From the NCBI GenBank assembly GCA_024760905.1, contig CM045734.1, positions 805,467 to 869,466 on the forward strand: a stretch of DNA of 64,000 nucleotides, in the 5' to 3' direction. The notes under the pieces were generated by a model. It saw nothing but the letters and a program-made list of their open reading frames with translations. It had not been told where the DNA came from and searched no databases. The translations under genes were made by a program, and so were the position numbers. The DNA is from Plotosus lineatus (taxonomy: Eukaryota > Chordata > Actinopteri > Siluriformes > Plotosidae). Of the stretch, positions 29,930-41,542 are shown in pieces (position 1 is the first letter of the stretch; each line of letters begins with the position of its first letter).

Positions 29930-30087
29930 ATGTTGCCACTCCAGAACCTCGTTCTGACATTGTGGCTTCATGGGGAGATGGGAAACCGAGCAGAGCTCAG
30001 AGGAAAAACATTCCAGCTCAGCCACGCAGGGACCAACACTTTTATTGTTTAAGCGGTGCCAACAGACTCGAGGGGATCTGTGTGTAA
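29930..30087 (+). CDS. Terminal exon of an unidentified host gene
   Basis: After a T-run (29884-29910) and ggctcag, the frame continues VATPEPRSDIVASWGDGKPS, then RAQRKNIPAQPRRDQHFYCL SGANRLEGICV, and ends at TAA (30085-30087). A polyadenylation-like aataaaat follows near 30136. The C-terminus is basic and hydrophilic with no domain I recognise. The donor-acceptor phase match to 29768 is the main support. Confidence 0.55.
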
Positions 30088-30099
30088 TCTAAAGTGGAT

Positions 30100-30704
30100 C
30101 TCATCAGATGAACATTTTTATTATCAAATATATCATAATAAAATTACTTGAATCCAAGTTAATGCCACAACCATCTGTGACTGGGAGCCGATGGGAGCTA
30201 ATTGGTTGAGGTCTCATGGGAGGGAGGGGTGGCGTACACCAGTGTTCCCATTAAGGAGAATTGAGCTCGGACCAATACTGTGTTCAGATGATTCGAAAGA
30301 TGTAAAGGCACTCTGGACCATCAGGCCCACGGTGCAAGAGATGTAAGAGGGCGGTATCCCCCACATGAAGGGGCGGGGTCTGGGGGGGTCTCCCCAGAAA
30401 AGTTTTCAAAATTTACAATTTTCACTGGATGTCTAAATCGAACTAAAGTTCAGGTTCACTGCAGGGGAACATATTCTGTTTAAAAACAAAAATATTGTGA
30501 ATATTGTTACAGCTGCACACTTGTACTTTTATACACATTTGGATTGCCTTTTTAAAAAAAAAAAAATCAAAAGACCTATTTGATGTGGTTTTTCAGTATT
30601 ATTTTTATAATTGTCTGGAGATCAGATATGGTAGTTATATATAGATTTAAAAAGTTCTATCTACAATGTATTTCTATATGGACCCTCTATATAACAACAA
30701 CAAC

Positions 30705-30756
<52 letters not shown>

Positions 30757-30880
30757 TAGTCTATAATGTAGACTCTATATATATTCGGCCTATAATGGCC
30801 TACATATATCAATATACATGTAGAGCTACATAATTATATCTATGCAACACGCCATTTTTGTTATGATACATCTCTAGGAT
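30100..30880. other. AT-rich stretch with SINE-like fragment and (AAT)n
   Basis: 30165-30265 resembles 39795-39870 (gttaatgccac..., ggagctaattggttgag) and is probably a piece of another tRNA-derived SINE. An (AAC)n(AAT)n microsatellite lies at about 30698-30757. No gene is seen. Confidence 0.5.
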
Positions 30881-33800
30881 GCTCCTGAACACATCATCAG
30901 TGATGTAACCTGAGGTCCTCGGATATTTCGGGTCTTTCAACATCAGACACCCTCGCCCAGGCGACCCAGCCATGGTTGATCAGACCCGACTTGTGTTCAG
31001 GTGGCTTTTGCTTTCCATGGATCTCCTCTCCTAATCCACAGCCATCTCGAGGTTTTCTCTGCTTCCTCAGTGATCCTCTTGATGGCTCTTCTCCTCTCTA
31101 TCCCCGTAATGCCCAGCACACTCAAGGTTTTATAGAGTGATTGGCCTGCAAACCCTCTGCAGCCAACCTCGATGGGCATACACTGTGCCTTCCAGCCCTG
31201 CTTACGGCAGCCTACGACCAGATCTTCATATTTGGTCTTCTTTCTCTCATGGGCCTCATCCAGTCGGTGCTCCCATGGCACGGTGAGCTCCATCAAGATG
31301 ATGCTCTTTGTCTCCTTTGACACCAGGAGGATGTCTGGCCTCAGGGTGGTTGAGACAATACACTGGGGGAACTTGAGTTGTTTCTCCAGGTCAACAGACA
31401 GCTGCCAGTCTATTGCGGTTGCCAGTAGCCCCGATGGGTTCCTGGCTCCTGCGGTTTTTCCCAACTTCTCACTCGCCTTCACAAAGGTGATCAACTCAGT
31501 GGTGGGGCAGGACCGTCTGCTGCTTTTGCTGATTCCCATGCTGATGACTTCCGCAATGGGTTTCAGAACCTGGTTGTGGCGCCAGGTGTACCGCCCCTGC
31601 CCAAGGGCTACTGGACAGCAGCTCAGAATGTGCTCCAATGTGCCTCTGCCTGGGCACTGCGGGCAGTTGGGAGACTCTATTCTACCCCAAATGGAGAGGT
31701 TTGATGGACTGGGCAGAATGTCATAGACCGCTTGGACAAGGAACTTTATTCGGTGCGGCTCTGCCCGCCAAAGCTCTGCCCATGTGACTTTTCGTTCCAT
31801 GGCCTGCTCCCACCTTGTCCAGGCACCCTGCTGCCTTAGGCCGACTGCTCTGCTGCTCCTCGTCTCCTCCACTTCTGCCCTCACCTCCTCCTGCACCAAT
31901 CGCCGTCTCTCCTTCCCCTTGGCCTTCTCATACTGTGGCGTTGTACATGTTCCCAGACCAGCCCGACCGTGGGTCACTGCTCTGACCAGGGCTCTGTGTC
32001 GTATCCGCAATTCAGCGTGTGTGACAGCTTCATCGGCTCTCCACTTCCTCCCGGTTTTCACTCTGACCCCTGCCTGCGCCACCTTAGGGTCGCTGGAGTC
32101 CCAGTACATCATCACTTCTCTTGCCTTTGTCACCTTAAACTCCTCCTCTAGTGATCTCAGAGGCAGTTGGAGCTTGGTGTTGCGTCCATAGAGAGCGATG
32201 CTACTAAGACTCCTAGGCAGACCCAGCCACCTCCTGAGGAAACTGCTAACCTTCCTCTCTAGGCCCTCCACGATCGAAATTGGAACCTCGTAGATGAGTA
32301 GAGGCCACAGCACTTTGGGCAGGATGCCATGTTGATAAATCCAGGCCTTGAACTTCCCGGGTAGCCCAGACTGGTCCACTGTTCTCAACCAGCTCTCCAG
32401 CTCCTGACAGGTTTCTTGAATGGATGCTGAATCCTTAAGGCTGCTGTTGAACACCTTGCCAAGACTCTTCACTGGTTTTTCAGAGACAGTTGGGATTGGT
32501 GCCCCACCGATGCTGAAGCGGAACCTGTCCACAACTTTGCCCCTCTTCAGCACCAGTGACCGCGATTTCTCTGGCTTAAACCTCATTCTTGCCCATCTAC
32601 ACAGCTCTTCTAGCCCTTGCAGAATCCACCTGCTTCCTGGTACTGACTCAGTGGTGATGGTAAGATCGTCCATATATGCCCTGATTGGTGGTTGCCGCAC
32701 TCCCGTTGCAGACTTTGGGCCCCGACACTGAGTTTCAGCAGACTTGACTAGCATGTTCATTGCCAAGGCAAAAAGGATCACGGAGATGGTACAGCCTGTG
32801 ATGATCCCAACCTCGACTCTGTGCCAATCTGATGTTACAAGCCCTGCTGACACTCTCATACTGAACTGATTGTAGTAGTCCATAATGAGTTGTGCGACCT
32901 GGCCTGGCACATGATGCCTCTTCAAGGTTGCTTGGACCAGCTTGTGTGGGATGGATCCATAGGCGTTAGCGAGGTCGAGCCAAAGCACTGCCAAGTCTCC
33001 TTTGTTCTCCCAAGCTTCTCTGATGAGCTGGGTCACCACTCCCGTATGCTCCAGGCAACCTGGCACCCCAGATATGCCGCCCTTCTGCACTGAGGTGTCG
33101 ATGTAGCTGTTGCTGGAGAGAAAGTCGGTCAACCGCCTTGCTACTATGCTGAAGAAGATTTTCCCTTCCACACTCAGCAAGGAAATAATCCTGAATTGGT
33201 CGATGTTCTTGGAATTTTCTTCCTTTGGGATCCAGACTCCCTCAGCATATCGCCACTGCTGCGCCACCTTCCCTCTTCTCCAGATGACTTTCAAGATCTT
33301 CCATAGCCGCTTTAGTAACAGGGGACAGTTCTTATAAACCTTGTACGGCACTCCACTTGGCCCGGGAGCTGAACTGGTTCGGGCTTTTCTCACAACATCC
33401 TGTACCTCTTTAAGGAGCGGCTCTCTTCCATCAAACTCCTTCGTGGGGGGTGATGGTTGTATCAGGGTGTTGCAATGGCCCAGCTCCTGCTGCCTGTCAG
33501 GATCGCTATAGGTGATCTGGATGTGCCGATCTATCTCTTCCTTGGAGCAAGTCAATCTCCCTCCACGCTTCTGTCCCAAGAGTTGCTTGGTGAAGCCATA
33601 GGGGTTGGCAATGAAGGATGCCCGCTTCCTGGTCCTTTCCTTTCACCTCCGCCGGTGCCACTCAGCTCTTCGGAGAGTCAACAGCTTCTTTCTCAAGATG
33701 GTTTGCAACTCTACCAAGGGGGGGCGTTGCTCCTCGCTTGCCTCCTTGTGCTGCCTCTTAAGGGACTTGAGCTCCTGCCGGATCTGATGGATTTTTGTTG

Positions 33801-33940
33801 CTCTCTGGTTCATGGTGAAGGGTGCTCTTTCCGTCCTCTTCTCCGCTACTCCGAATCTTTCCACAGCCAGACTAACGATGATTATGGTCATCGTTTGAAG
33901 TCTTCGGTCCGCGTCACCCCTCGCTGTTGCCTCGAACACA
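30880..33940 (-). mobile_element. NeSL/HERO-like LINE (R2 group, restriction-like endonuclease)
   Basis: Minus-strand non-LTR retrotransposon with a long ORF and a short 3' UTR (30880-30996; contains the complement of gggtcgcctgggcgagg). Unlike the other LINEs here, its nuclease is C-terminal and of the PD-(D/E)XK type, as in site-specific R2/NeSL elements. The 5' side is cut near 33940, where a CR1/Rex1-like 3' end begins in opposite orientation. Confidence 0.85.
30997..33640 (-). pseudogene. Reverse transcriptase / restriction-like endonuclease ORF
   Basis: 860 residues are open from 33579 to the stop at 30997. RT motifs in order: SSAPGPSGVPYKVYKNCP, IPKEENSKNIDQFRIISLL, GGISGVPGCLEHTGVV, WLDLANAYGSIPHKLVQ, and AYMDDLTI for the catalytic box (YMDD). 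A CCHC-like finger follows: CPQCPGRGTLEHILSCC, then GRYTWRHNQVL. The nuclease core is RPDILLVSKE with IILMELTVPWEH. The upstream N-terminal part (about 33640-33940; RFGVAEKRTERAPF, then a Lys/Arg-rich helix) is in another frame, so at least one frameshift separates it. The C-terminal 860 codons are surprisingly intact. No N-terminal zinc finger is left. Confidence 0.88.
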
Positions 33941-33944
33941 GAGT

Positions 33945-34640
33945 CCACATCCCCGTCGAACTGCTGCCAGACTGCTACGCTGCCATCTGCTGGACCGGGG
34001 GCAGCACAGAGCGGGACAGGAAGAGACTGAACAAGCTGGTCAGGAGGGCCAGCTCTGTCCTCGGCTGCCCACTGGACTCTGTAGAGGAGGTGAGTGAGAG
34101 GAGGATGGTAGCAAAGCTCACATCCATCCTGTTCAACAGCTCTCACCCACTGCACCAGACTGTAGAGGAGCTGAGCAGCTCCTTCAGTGGACGACTGAGA
34201 CATCCTCAGTGCAGGAAGGAGCGCTACCGCAGGTCGTTCATTCCCACCGCTGTCAGACTGTACAACGCCACTTTGTAACTGTCTGTGAAAATACCGGTTA
34301 TGTGCAATAAAAACCTCGTGCACTTTAATCAACCACATCTACCCCACTGACTGTGAACCATATCAACCCATCTACTCTGCCCTCAGATACATTACACTTT
34401 AATATAGGCCTGTCTATAAAGTTGCTCCATTCTCTTCTTTTCTTTTATTGTTTATTAATTTATACTATTTATGTATCTATTTATTTATTTACTTATATAA
34501 TATATATGTACGTGTGTATGTTTGTACTTGTATCTATTTTTGCACACCCTACTGATAGTACCTCAAGAGCCTGTAACAGTGAATTTCTCCATTGTGAGAT
34601 TAATAAAGCTGTATCTTATCTTATCTTATCTTATTATTAT
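33945..34640 (+). mobile_element. CR1/Rex1-like LINE 3' end
   Basis: The frame reads DCYAAICWTGGSTERDRKRL, NKLVRRASSVLGCPL, VEEVSERRMVAKLTSILF, then RERYRRSF-like KERYRRSFIPTAVRLYNATL and a stop at 34276-34278. This is the C-terminus of fish CR1/L2/Rex1-type pol. About 340 bases of 3' UTR follow, ending with ttatcttatcttatcttat, the short terminal repeat expected at a LINE end. It is 5' truncated. Confidence 0.8.
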
Positions 34641-34824
34641 TTTTGTTCACATCATCATGAAAGGGTTGTGTATAGTCCATATAGTAATGATTATATTAAT
34701 CCGGGTTTATTCTGCGGTCGGACTGCAGGTATCTGAAGACGGTGAGAATTGTGATCAGTGACGTAATGCAGGGAGTTTTTGGCCCTAAACATCATTGTGT
34801 GTTGTTGTTCTGAGTCTCTTGCAG

Positions 34825-34892
34825 ACGGATCTGAACTCTGGGTTTGGATTTATTTGACGTTGGTGATCCAGGGTCTGTAATTTCCACTACAG
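34825..34892 (+). other. Possible 5' UTR exon of the NLRC3-like gene
   Basis: Acceptor gagtctcttgcag and donor cactacag/gtgagaag enclose 68 bases without an open frame through it. It lies 0.9 kb before the start-codon exon at 35782. The exon is predicted from splice signals alone. Confidence 0.35.
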
Positions 34893-35304
34893 GTGAGAAG
34901 TTTTCGATCAGCCTGCTGAGTTTTAGTTGGATTGAAATATCATCAGTTGAAGTGGAGTGAATGAGCTGGAAAGGGTGAAAGGTATGTATGCGGTGTAGCT
35001 GAACTACTTTAGAAGGAAAAAACAAGACGGTCGGCTTTAAATCATTGGGCATTCAGCACCGTCTCCAGACTTAAACCCAGCCCTGGCGGTTCGGGATGAA
35101 GTGGACAGCAGTGTGAAGGCAAAGCGACCGACAAGTGCAACACATTTAAAGGAAGTTGTGCAGCAGTGATGGGAAGAAACTTCCAGAACAATGTTAGATT
35201 TCCATCATTGAAAGATCATCACGAGTTTGTTCAGCTGGAACGTCTACAGAACACCAACACCGTGAATGATCCAACAATTTACATTCAACTGGGTTCAACA
35301 GAAA

Positions 35305-35369
<65 letters not shown>

Positions 35370-35426
35370 AGTATGTCCTGGGTGTGTGTGATATTTGTAT
35401 GTGAGGTATGTAGTTTGTGTACTTAT

Positions 35427-35479
<53 letters not shown>

Positions 35480-35532
35480 TGTGGTGTGGTGTGTAGTGTA
35501 GTGTAGTGTGAGAGAGAGAGAGAGAGAGAGAA
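35305..35532. repeat. (CT)n, (TG)n and (AG)n microsatellites
   Basis: A CT run at 35305-35364, a TG run at 35429-35477 and an AG run at 35512-35530 lie in the putative first NLR intron. Confidence 0.95.
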
Positions 35533-35781
35533 TGTGAGATCTCAGTATCTGTGTGTAGGACGATCTCTCAGTACTGTAAACACAGGATGAATCTTTTTTA
35601 CCAAAACACTCACATTTTTCTTGAGGACATTGAGGCACAAGTGATTTGGATGAAAGTTCCCATGTTTGTTTGTTTGTTTGTTTGTTTGTGTGCTTCTAGT
35701 AGTGAAAATCATTCCAGTAGAAGAAATCAGACTCTTCAGGACTCAGCTGTGTGTTTGTGGAAACTTTACTAATATTCAAAG

Positions 35782-35852
35782 ATGGAGCCTCCTGATCTGG
35801 ATACAGATAATCTTTCTCCATCTTCAGACCCACAGGAACCCGACACGTCCAG
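35782..35852 (+). CDS. NLRC3-like N-terminal exon (start codon)
   Basis: The ATG at 35782 follows caaag and opens MEPPDLDTDNLSPSSDPQEP DTS, leaving two bases (AG) before the donor gtatttt. Short acidic Ser/Pro-rich first exons like this open fish NLR-C proteins, ahead of the repeated N-terminal exon. The phase matches the exon at 36723 exactly. Confidence 0.55.
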
Positions 35853-36021
35853 GTATTTTATTTATTATATATTTATATATAAATTAGTGCTGCTTCAAGT
35901 ACCAGCAATTAATAATCTGGCTAATTATCATAAAGTTAATTTAATTTTTTCTAACGAAAATATGAAACACACATCAACATTTTATGTCATTAAATTATGT
36001 ATTTTTGTAGCAGTAAAAATC

Positions 36022-36029
<8 letters not shown>

Positions 36030-36078
<49 letters not shown>

Positions 36079-36080
36079 AT

Positions 36081-36134
<54 letters not shown>
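36030..36134. repeat. (CT)n(CA)n microsatellite
   Basis: A CT run (36023-36040) is followed by two CA runs up to about 36134, in the putative intron between the NLR N-terminal exons. Confidence 0.95.
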
Positions 36135-36137
<3 letters not shown>

Positions 36138-36722
36138 TGAGAAGCAGAGCTCACATTCATGACTGATGTGATGCACTGATGTGTTTGAAGATTCTGAATG
36201 AGAAATCATTAGTCATTATTGTTGCAGTTTACTGCAGTGTATACAGTACCAGGTACCAAAACCCAGAATTCTGGTACTGACCCAATCCCAAGGTGTAATT
36301 TTTAATGAAAAATTTAAAGTGAATATGAAATTATTAAATATTTTATTCTTATGCTTATATGAAATATGAAGCTTGTATTTCGATCCAGATGTTTAGTAAC
36401 ATGTGTATTTGATGTAAGTCACACTTGGGGATGTGGATGGTGGAGTAAACACGATTTACTTTCATTTTATTTTCAGTACATATTGCAGTTACATTTATTA
36501 AATATAAAACTTATTAACTCGGGATGTGTGAAAAGAAATAAAGAAAGATATTATTATTAATTAAAATCTAACAGTCACTGCCTCCTATAAAAGGATTTAA
36601 ATTCAGTTTACTGTCAATTAAATTAATTCCTTTTTATTTATAATAAGTTAATTTAAAAACATTAAAGAGTGTTTATAATTAAAGTTCTAGTTCATTAAAG
36701 TTGTGTGTATAATGTTGTATAG

Positions 36723-36822
36723 TGAAGTCCAGAGAAAGAGATCAGAACCACCAGCACCCAGCTGTATCTCCATGAAGAGTGAAGCGTCTATGGATCAAAT
36801 CGATGTGATCCACAAGTGCTGA
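36723..36822 (+). CDS. NLRC3-like N-terminal repeat exon
   Basis: The acceptor ttgtatag precedes the exon. With the phase carried from 35852 it reads EVQRKRSEPPAPSCISMKSE ASMDQ, the QRKRxxSPxPSCVSMKSDxSM signature of the N-terminal repeats of teleost NLRC3-like proteins. It then diverges (IDVIHKC) and stops at 36820-36822, where the family usually continues to a donor. No downstream FISNA-NACHT exon was found in the window, so the gene is probably broken. Confidence 0.65.
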
Positions 36823-36829
36823 TGTTCCA

Positions 36830-37198
36830 CCTTTTCTTCATTTTTTTTCCCCTGCTCAGTGCAGGGGTGAGACAACATAAATTGCCATGGAAACACACCC
36901 TGTGGAAACAATCCTTGCCTATCATGGTCCAAAAAATGACCTAGCTAGTATTTATTTTGATATTTTATGATATTCCTCCATACTTTTCAAACGATAGACA
37001 TTGGGTACCAAGACAATGCTAGTGACTTGAATACCTCATTTTATATCAGTAATGCAAATAATTTATCAGTTTACTTTATTTATTAGTAATATATTTGTGT
37101 GCATTCTACAAATAATTTTTGCTTTTATGCCATTTAAGAAACCCAAAATTATAAACTATTGTATGGTATAAATTATTATTGACTGATATATCGCACTA
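36830..37198. other. AT-rich stretch without a gene
   Basis: I see no coding frame or known repeat. A FISNA-NACHT exon would be expected after the N-terminal exon, but it is not here. Confidence 0.5.
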
Positions 37199-37200
37199 TA

Positions 37201-37990
37201 CAGGCGCTCCCTGACTTGCGTTCATCCGTTTTACGTTTTTTCGATTTTAGGTTTTTTTTTTCCCCCAAAAAAAGTCAAATCTTGAGTTTAGACGTACCTA
37301 CGTAAGTACATATATGTTATATAGCGTGTTACCCTTGTGCTAAGACGTTGTCTCTGTGATCTGTGTTTACACTGTTTTGTGGACTTTTGTAACCCTAAGC
37401 AAATATGGTTGGTCAGAAGCATAAGCCTACTGCATGGGTGCAAGTCTCATACACAGAGATGAATTAACTATCTACTCGGATCGGTGCAATCTACCATGCA
37501 TACTCAGTTTAAGCAAAGAGAGTTGTAAAATGAATGAAAATCCAAATCCAGGAACGAAGGCTCCGCTCTGCTGGCTCCACATCAGTGCAGGCTGTGTTCT
37601 AAATGAGCTCAATGGCACCCTTGCCCTCTTGAAAGACCGGAAGTCCATATAACCCACGGCAAATACACTACTTTTGCAAGTACACTACTTTTGGTATTGA
37701 GCGCGTCACATATTGTAAGCTTGATTGGTTATTTAAAGCTTAATGTAAAGTGATTCGGTATAAATAAGTGACTTATTTGAAATTAATGTTGATATTATTT
37801 GATATATTTGGTATTATTTTACAATGTTATGTTTATAATAATTGATTTAGGGTGGTTTTATGAGATACAGTAATGGTATTTATGGATGTATAGTACAGTA
37901 TGGCGTCATATGTCACATGTCATACATCATATATCACTGTAACAACTTACATTCACTTTCAACTTATGTTCGACCGTCAGGGAGCGTCTG
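37201..37990 (+). mobile_element. Tigger/pogo-type element, internally deleted
   Basis: It starts caggcgctccctgacttg and ends with the complement of cagacgctccctgacgg, and is flanked by TA on both sides (37199-37200, 37991-37992). The ATG at 37405 opens MVGQKHKPT, the same start as the transposase piece at 25227, and then loses homology. At about 790 bases it is a non-autonomous derivative. Confidence 0.85.
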
Positions 37991-37994
37991 TATG

Positions 37995-39060
37995 TATAAG
38001 TATTATTTTAAAATGTTGAAATCAAATCAAATACAATCGATCCATCAATCAATAAAGTATTGTGGTTCTGATTCTGATATCAGATCACACACCCATTTAT
38101 ATTACTTTCAATAAAGTGAACCCTGGGTGTGAGAACCAACCTTGGAGGCATTTCTGAACCATGGGCTTAATTTTGGTAGTTTTCGAAAAGTGCACTTGGG
38201 CTATTTTAAAAAAGAGAATCAGATGCCTGATGTTTCCCTGGGCTGCTGTGGGATACGATGAAAGCCTGTATTCGAAGTGATGATATCTTCCACTGTGAGG
38301 AATCAAAAGAACATGGATACAGAATACAAAGTAGGATGGAGCAAAGGAATCTAATCTAATATCCAATTTAATGGATTTATATACATTTAATGCCGCCCCT
38401 CTCTTACAAACTGTAAAACAGAACCTTGATAGGCGGTGTAGTTGCTGCGTCCTTGTTGGTTCGTATTTGATCAAAATGAACACCCTCCCTCGTCTCCTGT
38501 ATATTTTTCAGATGAAGCCAGTAATGTATTCAAAGAAAGTTTGTGTAAATGTAAACAGTGCAGTTATCTAATTTTAAGAAGAGACCCAGGCTGAAATTCA
38601 GGTTTGTTTTCCTGTTAAAAATGGAGGATTAGCAGCCCCTTTATTTCCTTTTTACCTGTGGGCGGCACAGTTCTCCTTTATTTTGAAATGGGGTCACGGG
38701 TGACCCTGGTTCTGTTTGGCTTGGTTGGGAATCAGTCTCTTTAGGTCCGAGACCCTTGCAGAGCTTATCATACATTAATCCTGGCAATGTTGCAGCTCCA
38801 GTAAAAGATGACGTAATAAACATTAACAGACATTTGGCAAACAGTAGGGAAATCAGAAGGATACAGAAAATGTTTCTCTTTGCGAATCCCAGATTCACAA
38901 GAACCTTGAATTTTAACCTGGACTCATTGCCAGCACCACTGCCTGAAAGCACAATGGGATCAGAATTGTTGGAGATGTGATTCAGGAAGGTTCAGTTCAT
39001 ATCCAAACGAGTGTAAAGTACATATGATGTTACCGATAGCGACGTCATAAAATTTCTACA
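37995..39060. other. Stretch with a LINE tail and two uncharacterised frames
   Basis: 37995-38085 ends in gtggttctgattctgat and looks like a CR1/Rex1-type LINE 3' tail. Minus frame 38097-38483 (128 residues) and minus frame 38641-38952 (103 residues, with a hydrophobic stretch IFCILLISLLFAKCLLMFI) have no recognised homology and may be chance. I would not call them genes. Confidence 0.4.
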
Positions 39061-39299
39061 AGTTCCTGACTTTATTCTGTGTAAGTTGAAAGATTTCACT
39101 GGAGGTTTGGCTTTTTCCCCTATTGATTCAGATTTTTATTCTTTGATTCTGTAATAATATAAATTTATATTGTTATATAAATGCACTACACAGGTGATGG
39201 AGAACCAGGTTTATTCCCCCTGTGTAGTGCACTATATAAGGAGATTTTAAACCAGGATAAAAATCTGGTGATGAAGGACGTGGCATTGTGTCTCTGCAG

Positions 39300-39473
39300 G
39301 CTGGTGGATTGTGGTGTTTCAGATGAAGGTTGTGCTGCTCTGACTTCAGCTCTGAGCTCAAACCCCTCACACCTGAGAGAACTGGATCTGTCCTCTAATA
39401 AACTCGGAGATTCAGGAGTGAAGATTCTCTCTGCTCTACTGGAGGATTCTCTCTGTAAACTGGAGATACTCAG
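39300..39473 (+). CDS. NLRC3-like leucine-rich-repeat exon 1
   Basis: Acceptor tgtctctgcag and donor actcag/gtaagatc enclose 174 bases, the standard unit in fish NLR-C genes. It holds two ribonuclease-inhibitor-type repeats: DEGCAALTSAL, then LRELDLSSNKLGDSGVKIL, then LLEDSLCKLEILR. The LRR region senses ligands or keeps the receptor inactive. The frame is fully open. Preceding intron sequence (39100-39200) is duplicated at 45.5 and 54.7 kb. With no NACHT exon nearby, it may belong to a gene fragment. Confidence 0.85.
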
Positions 39474-39734
39474 GTAAGATCAGCAATTATTGTGCAGTTC
39501 TATTTTAATTCAGAGTAATAATTGTAAATGACAGCAGTAACAGCTACAGGCGGCCTGGGCTCCACCTATTTGGAATCCTGGCCCACCCAAGAGCTCTATT
39601 GTACCTCAGTTACCAAACCCCAATTCTCCCCCTCGAGGATCAGTGGTTTTAAGAAGCTGCACTGAGTGGCGTTACTCAGTAACTTTTCTGTGTGGTGTGG
39701 AGTCATGCAACAGACTCGTTCAGAAAGAGTGTCC

Positions 39735-39870
39735 TGGCTCCTGAGTGAGATATCGATAAGGTACCTGATTATTAACCCAGAGATCGCAAGTTCAAATCTG
39801 AGTTAATGCCATGGCCAGGAGTCCATAGGAGATAATTGGCCGAGCCCCCACAGGAGGGAGATATGGCATG
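39735..39870 (+). repeat. Possible tRNA-derived SINE fragment
   Basis: gcaagttcaaatctgagtta resembles a B-box region. The following block is similar to 30170-30250 (ggagctaattggttgag). Two loci with the same block suggest a repeat, but the family is unknown. Confidence 0.45.
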
Positions 39871-40359
39871 CACTCAGCTCCCTGTCACTCACAGCACTCT
39901 CCAGCCAATCATGGTCATTCGTACGATGGGGTGGATAACGCTTTCCTTCCGAGTGTATTTGACCATTCTCAAAATATGCATACGGAGCAGTTTGAAAACA
40001 GGCGGATGGCACTGCATGTCACAGAGGGGGCGTGTGCATGCTTTCGCCCCTCCCTGGTTGGTGGTGGTCTTGTGATAGGGAAGGCAATTTTTGATGGATG
40101 GGAATTGGACATGACTGAAATTTAGGAGAACATGGGCAAAAATATAAAAAATAAAGAGCTTTCCTTCTCTCAACCAGACACCACTCAGTGTCCTTTCTCT
40201 GCCTCTCGTACAGTCTAATCAGAGGTAGTGCAGCACAACTCTTGGTCTCTCTGCTGATGGAACTACAACATTTCATAGTGTGAGTCTGCTCATTACCCTC
40301 TTCCTGTTGTTGTCAGGAACTGTTAGATTAATGTAAACATGTTCGACGTTCAATGGTAA

Positions 40360-40460
40360 ACATGTCCACCACATAGCAAAAAGCTCCTGGGTTCGAGTTC
40401 CGGGTCAGCAAGGGAATTTCTGTGTGGAATTTGAAAGGAAACTCTATGCTTGTGTGGGTT
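40360..40460 (+). repeat. V-SINE head and core fragment
   Basis: ctcctgggttcgagttccgg (B-box-like) is followed by a V-SINE-like core (tttctgtgtggaatttgaaa, cttgtgtgggttttcttgg). It is truncated before the tail. Confidence 0.55.
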
Positions 40461-40520
40461 TTCTTGGGGTTCTCATGTTTTCTCTCATCTCTCCATAATA
40501 GGGTGGAGTGAAACATATAC

Positions 40521-41477
40521 CAGTCCTCAAAAAATTAGCATCTTGTGATAAAGTTCATTATTTTCTGTAATGTACTGATAAACACGAGGCTTTAAAATAT
40601 TTTAGATTCATTACACACAACTGAAGTAGTTCAAGCATTTTATTGTTTTAATATTGATAATTTCGGCAAAAAAGTAAAGAAAACCAAAAATCCCTATCTC
40701 AAAAAATTAGCATATTTCATCCGACCAATAAAAAAAATGTTTTTAATACAAAAAAAGTCAACCTTCAAATAATTATGTTCAGTTAATACTTAATACTTGG
40801 TCGAGAATCCTTTTGCAGAAATGACTGCTTCAATGCGGCGTGACATGGAAGCAATCAGCCTGTGGCACTGCTGAGGTGTTATGGAGGCCCAGGATGCTTT
40901 GATAGCGGCCTTAAGCTCATCCACAGTGTTGGGTCTGGTGTCTCTCAACTTCCTCTTCACAATATCCAACAGATTCTCTATGGGGTTCAGGTCAGGAGAG
41001 TTGGCAGGCTAATTGAGCACAGTAATACCATGGTCAGTAAACCATTTAGCAGTGGTTTTGGCACTGTGAGCAGGTGCCAGGTTGTGCTGAAAAATGAAAT
41101 CTTCATCTCCATAAAGCTTTTCAGCAGATGGAAGCATGAAGTGCTCCAAAATCTCCTGATGGCTAGCTGCATTGACCCTGCCCTTGATAAAATACAGTGG
41201 ACCAACACCAGCAGCTGACATGCCACCCCAGACCGTCGCTGACTGTGGTTACTTGACACTGGACTTCAGGCATTTTTGCATTTCCTTCTCCCCAGTCTTC
41301 CTTCAGACTCTGGCACCTTGATTTCCGAATGACATGCAAAATTTGCTCTCATCCGAAAAAAGTACTTTGGACCACTGAGCAACAGTCCAGTGCTGCTTCT
41401 TTGTAGCCCAGGTCAGGCGCTTCTGCCGCTGTTTCTGGTTCAAAAGTGGCTTGACCTGGGGAATGCGGCACCTGTAG
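40521..41477 (-). mobile_element. Tc1-like element, 5' truncated
   Basis: The outer end cagtcctcaaaaaattagca is at 40521 and the inner repeat atctcaaaaaattagcatat is near 40696-40716. The minus-strand transposase runs from 41477 to about 40792: DESKFCMSFGNQGARV, GVGPLYFIKGRVNAASHQEI, NLAPAHSAKTTAKWFTDHG. The DNA-binding N-terminus and the other inverted repeat are lost. A W codon in the catalytic half and the stretch after WPANSP are interrupted by a stop near 41010. It is the same subfamily as 3046-4559. Confidence 0.9.
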
Positions 41478-41542
41478 CCCAGTTTTTTTTTTTTTAAAGA
41501 CAATATATGTTAATACTGTTCCAAACTGCCTAAAATATATGT

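Noticed and set aside
33457..34278. 273-codon plus frame as one gene
   Set aside because: The first half is antisense to the NeSL/HERO-like LINE and only the last part (after about 33945) matches CR1/Rex1 pol. It is a chance fusion.
38641..38952. 103-residue minus protein with a hydrophobic segment
   Set aside because: No start context, splice support or recognised family; the length is within chance for this composition.
36830..39240. FISNA-NACHT exon search
   Set aside because: No Walker-A-type GxxGxGK(S/T) in a long frame was found here or between the LRR exons.
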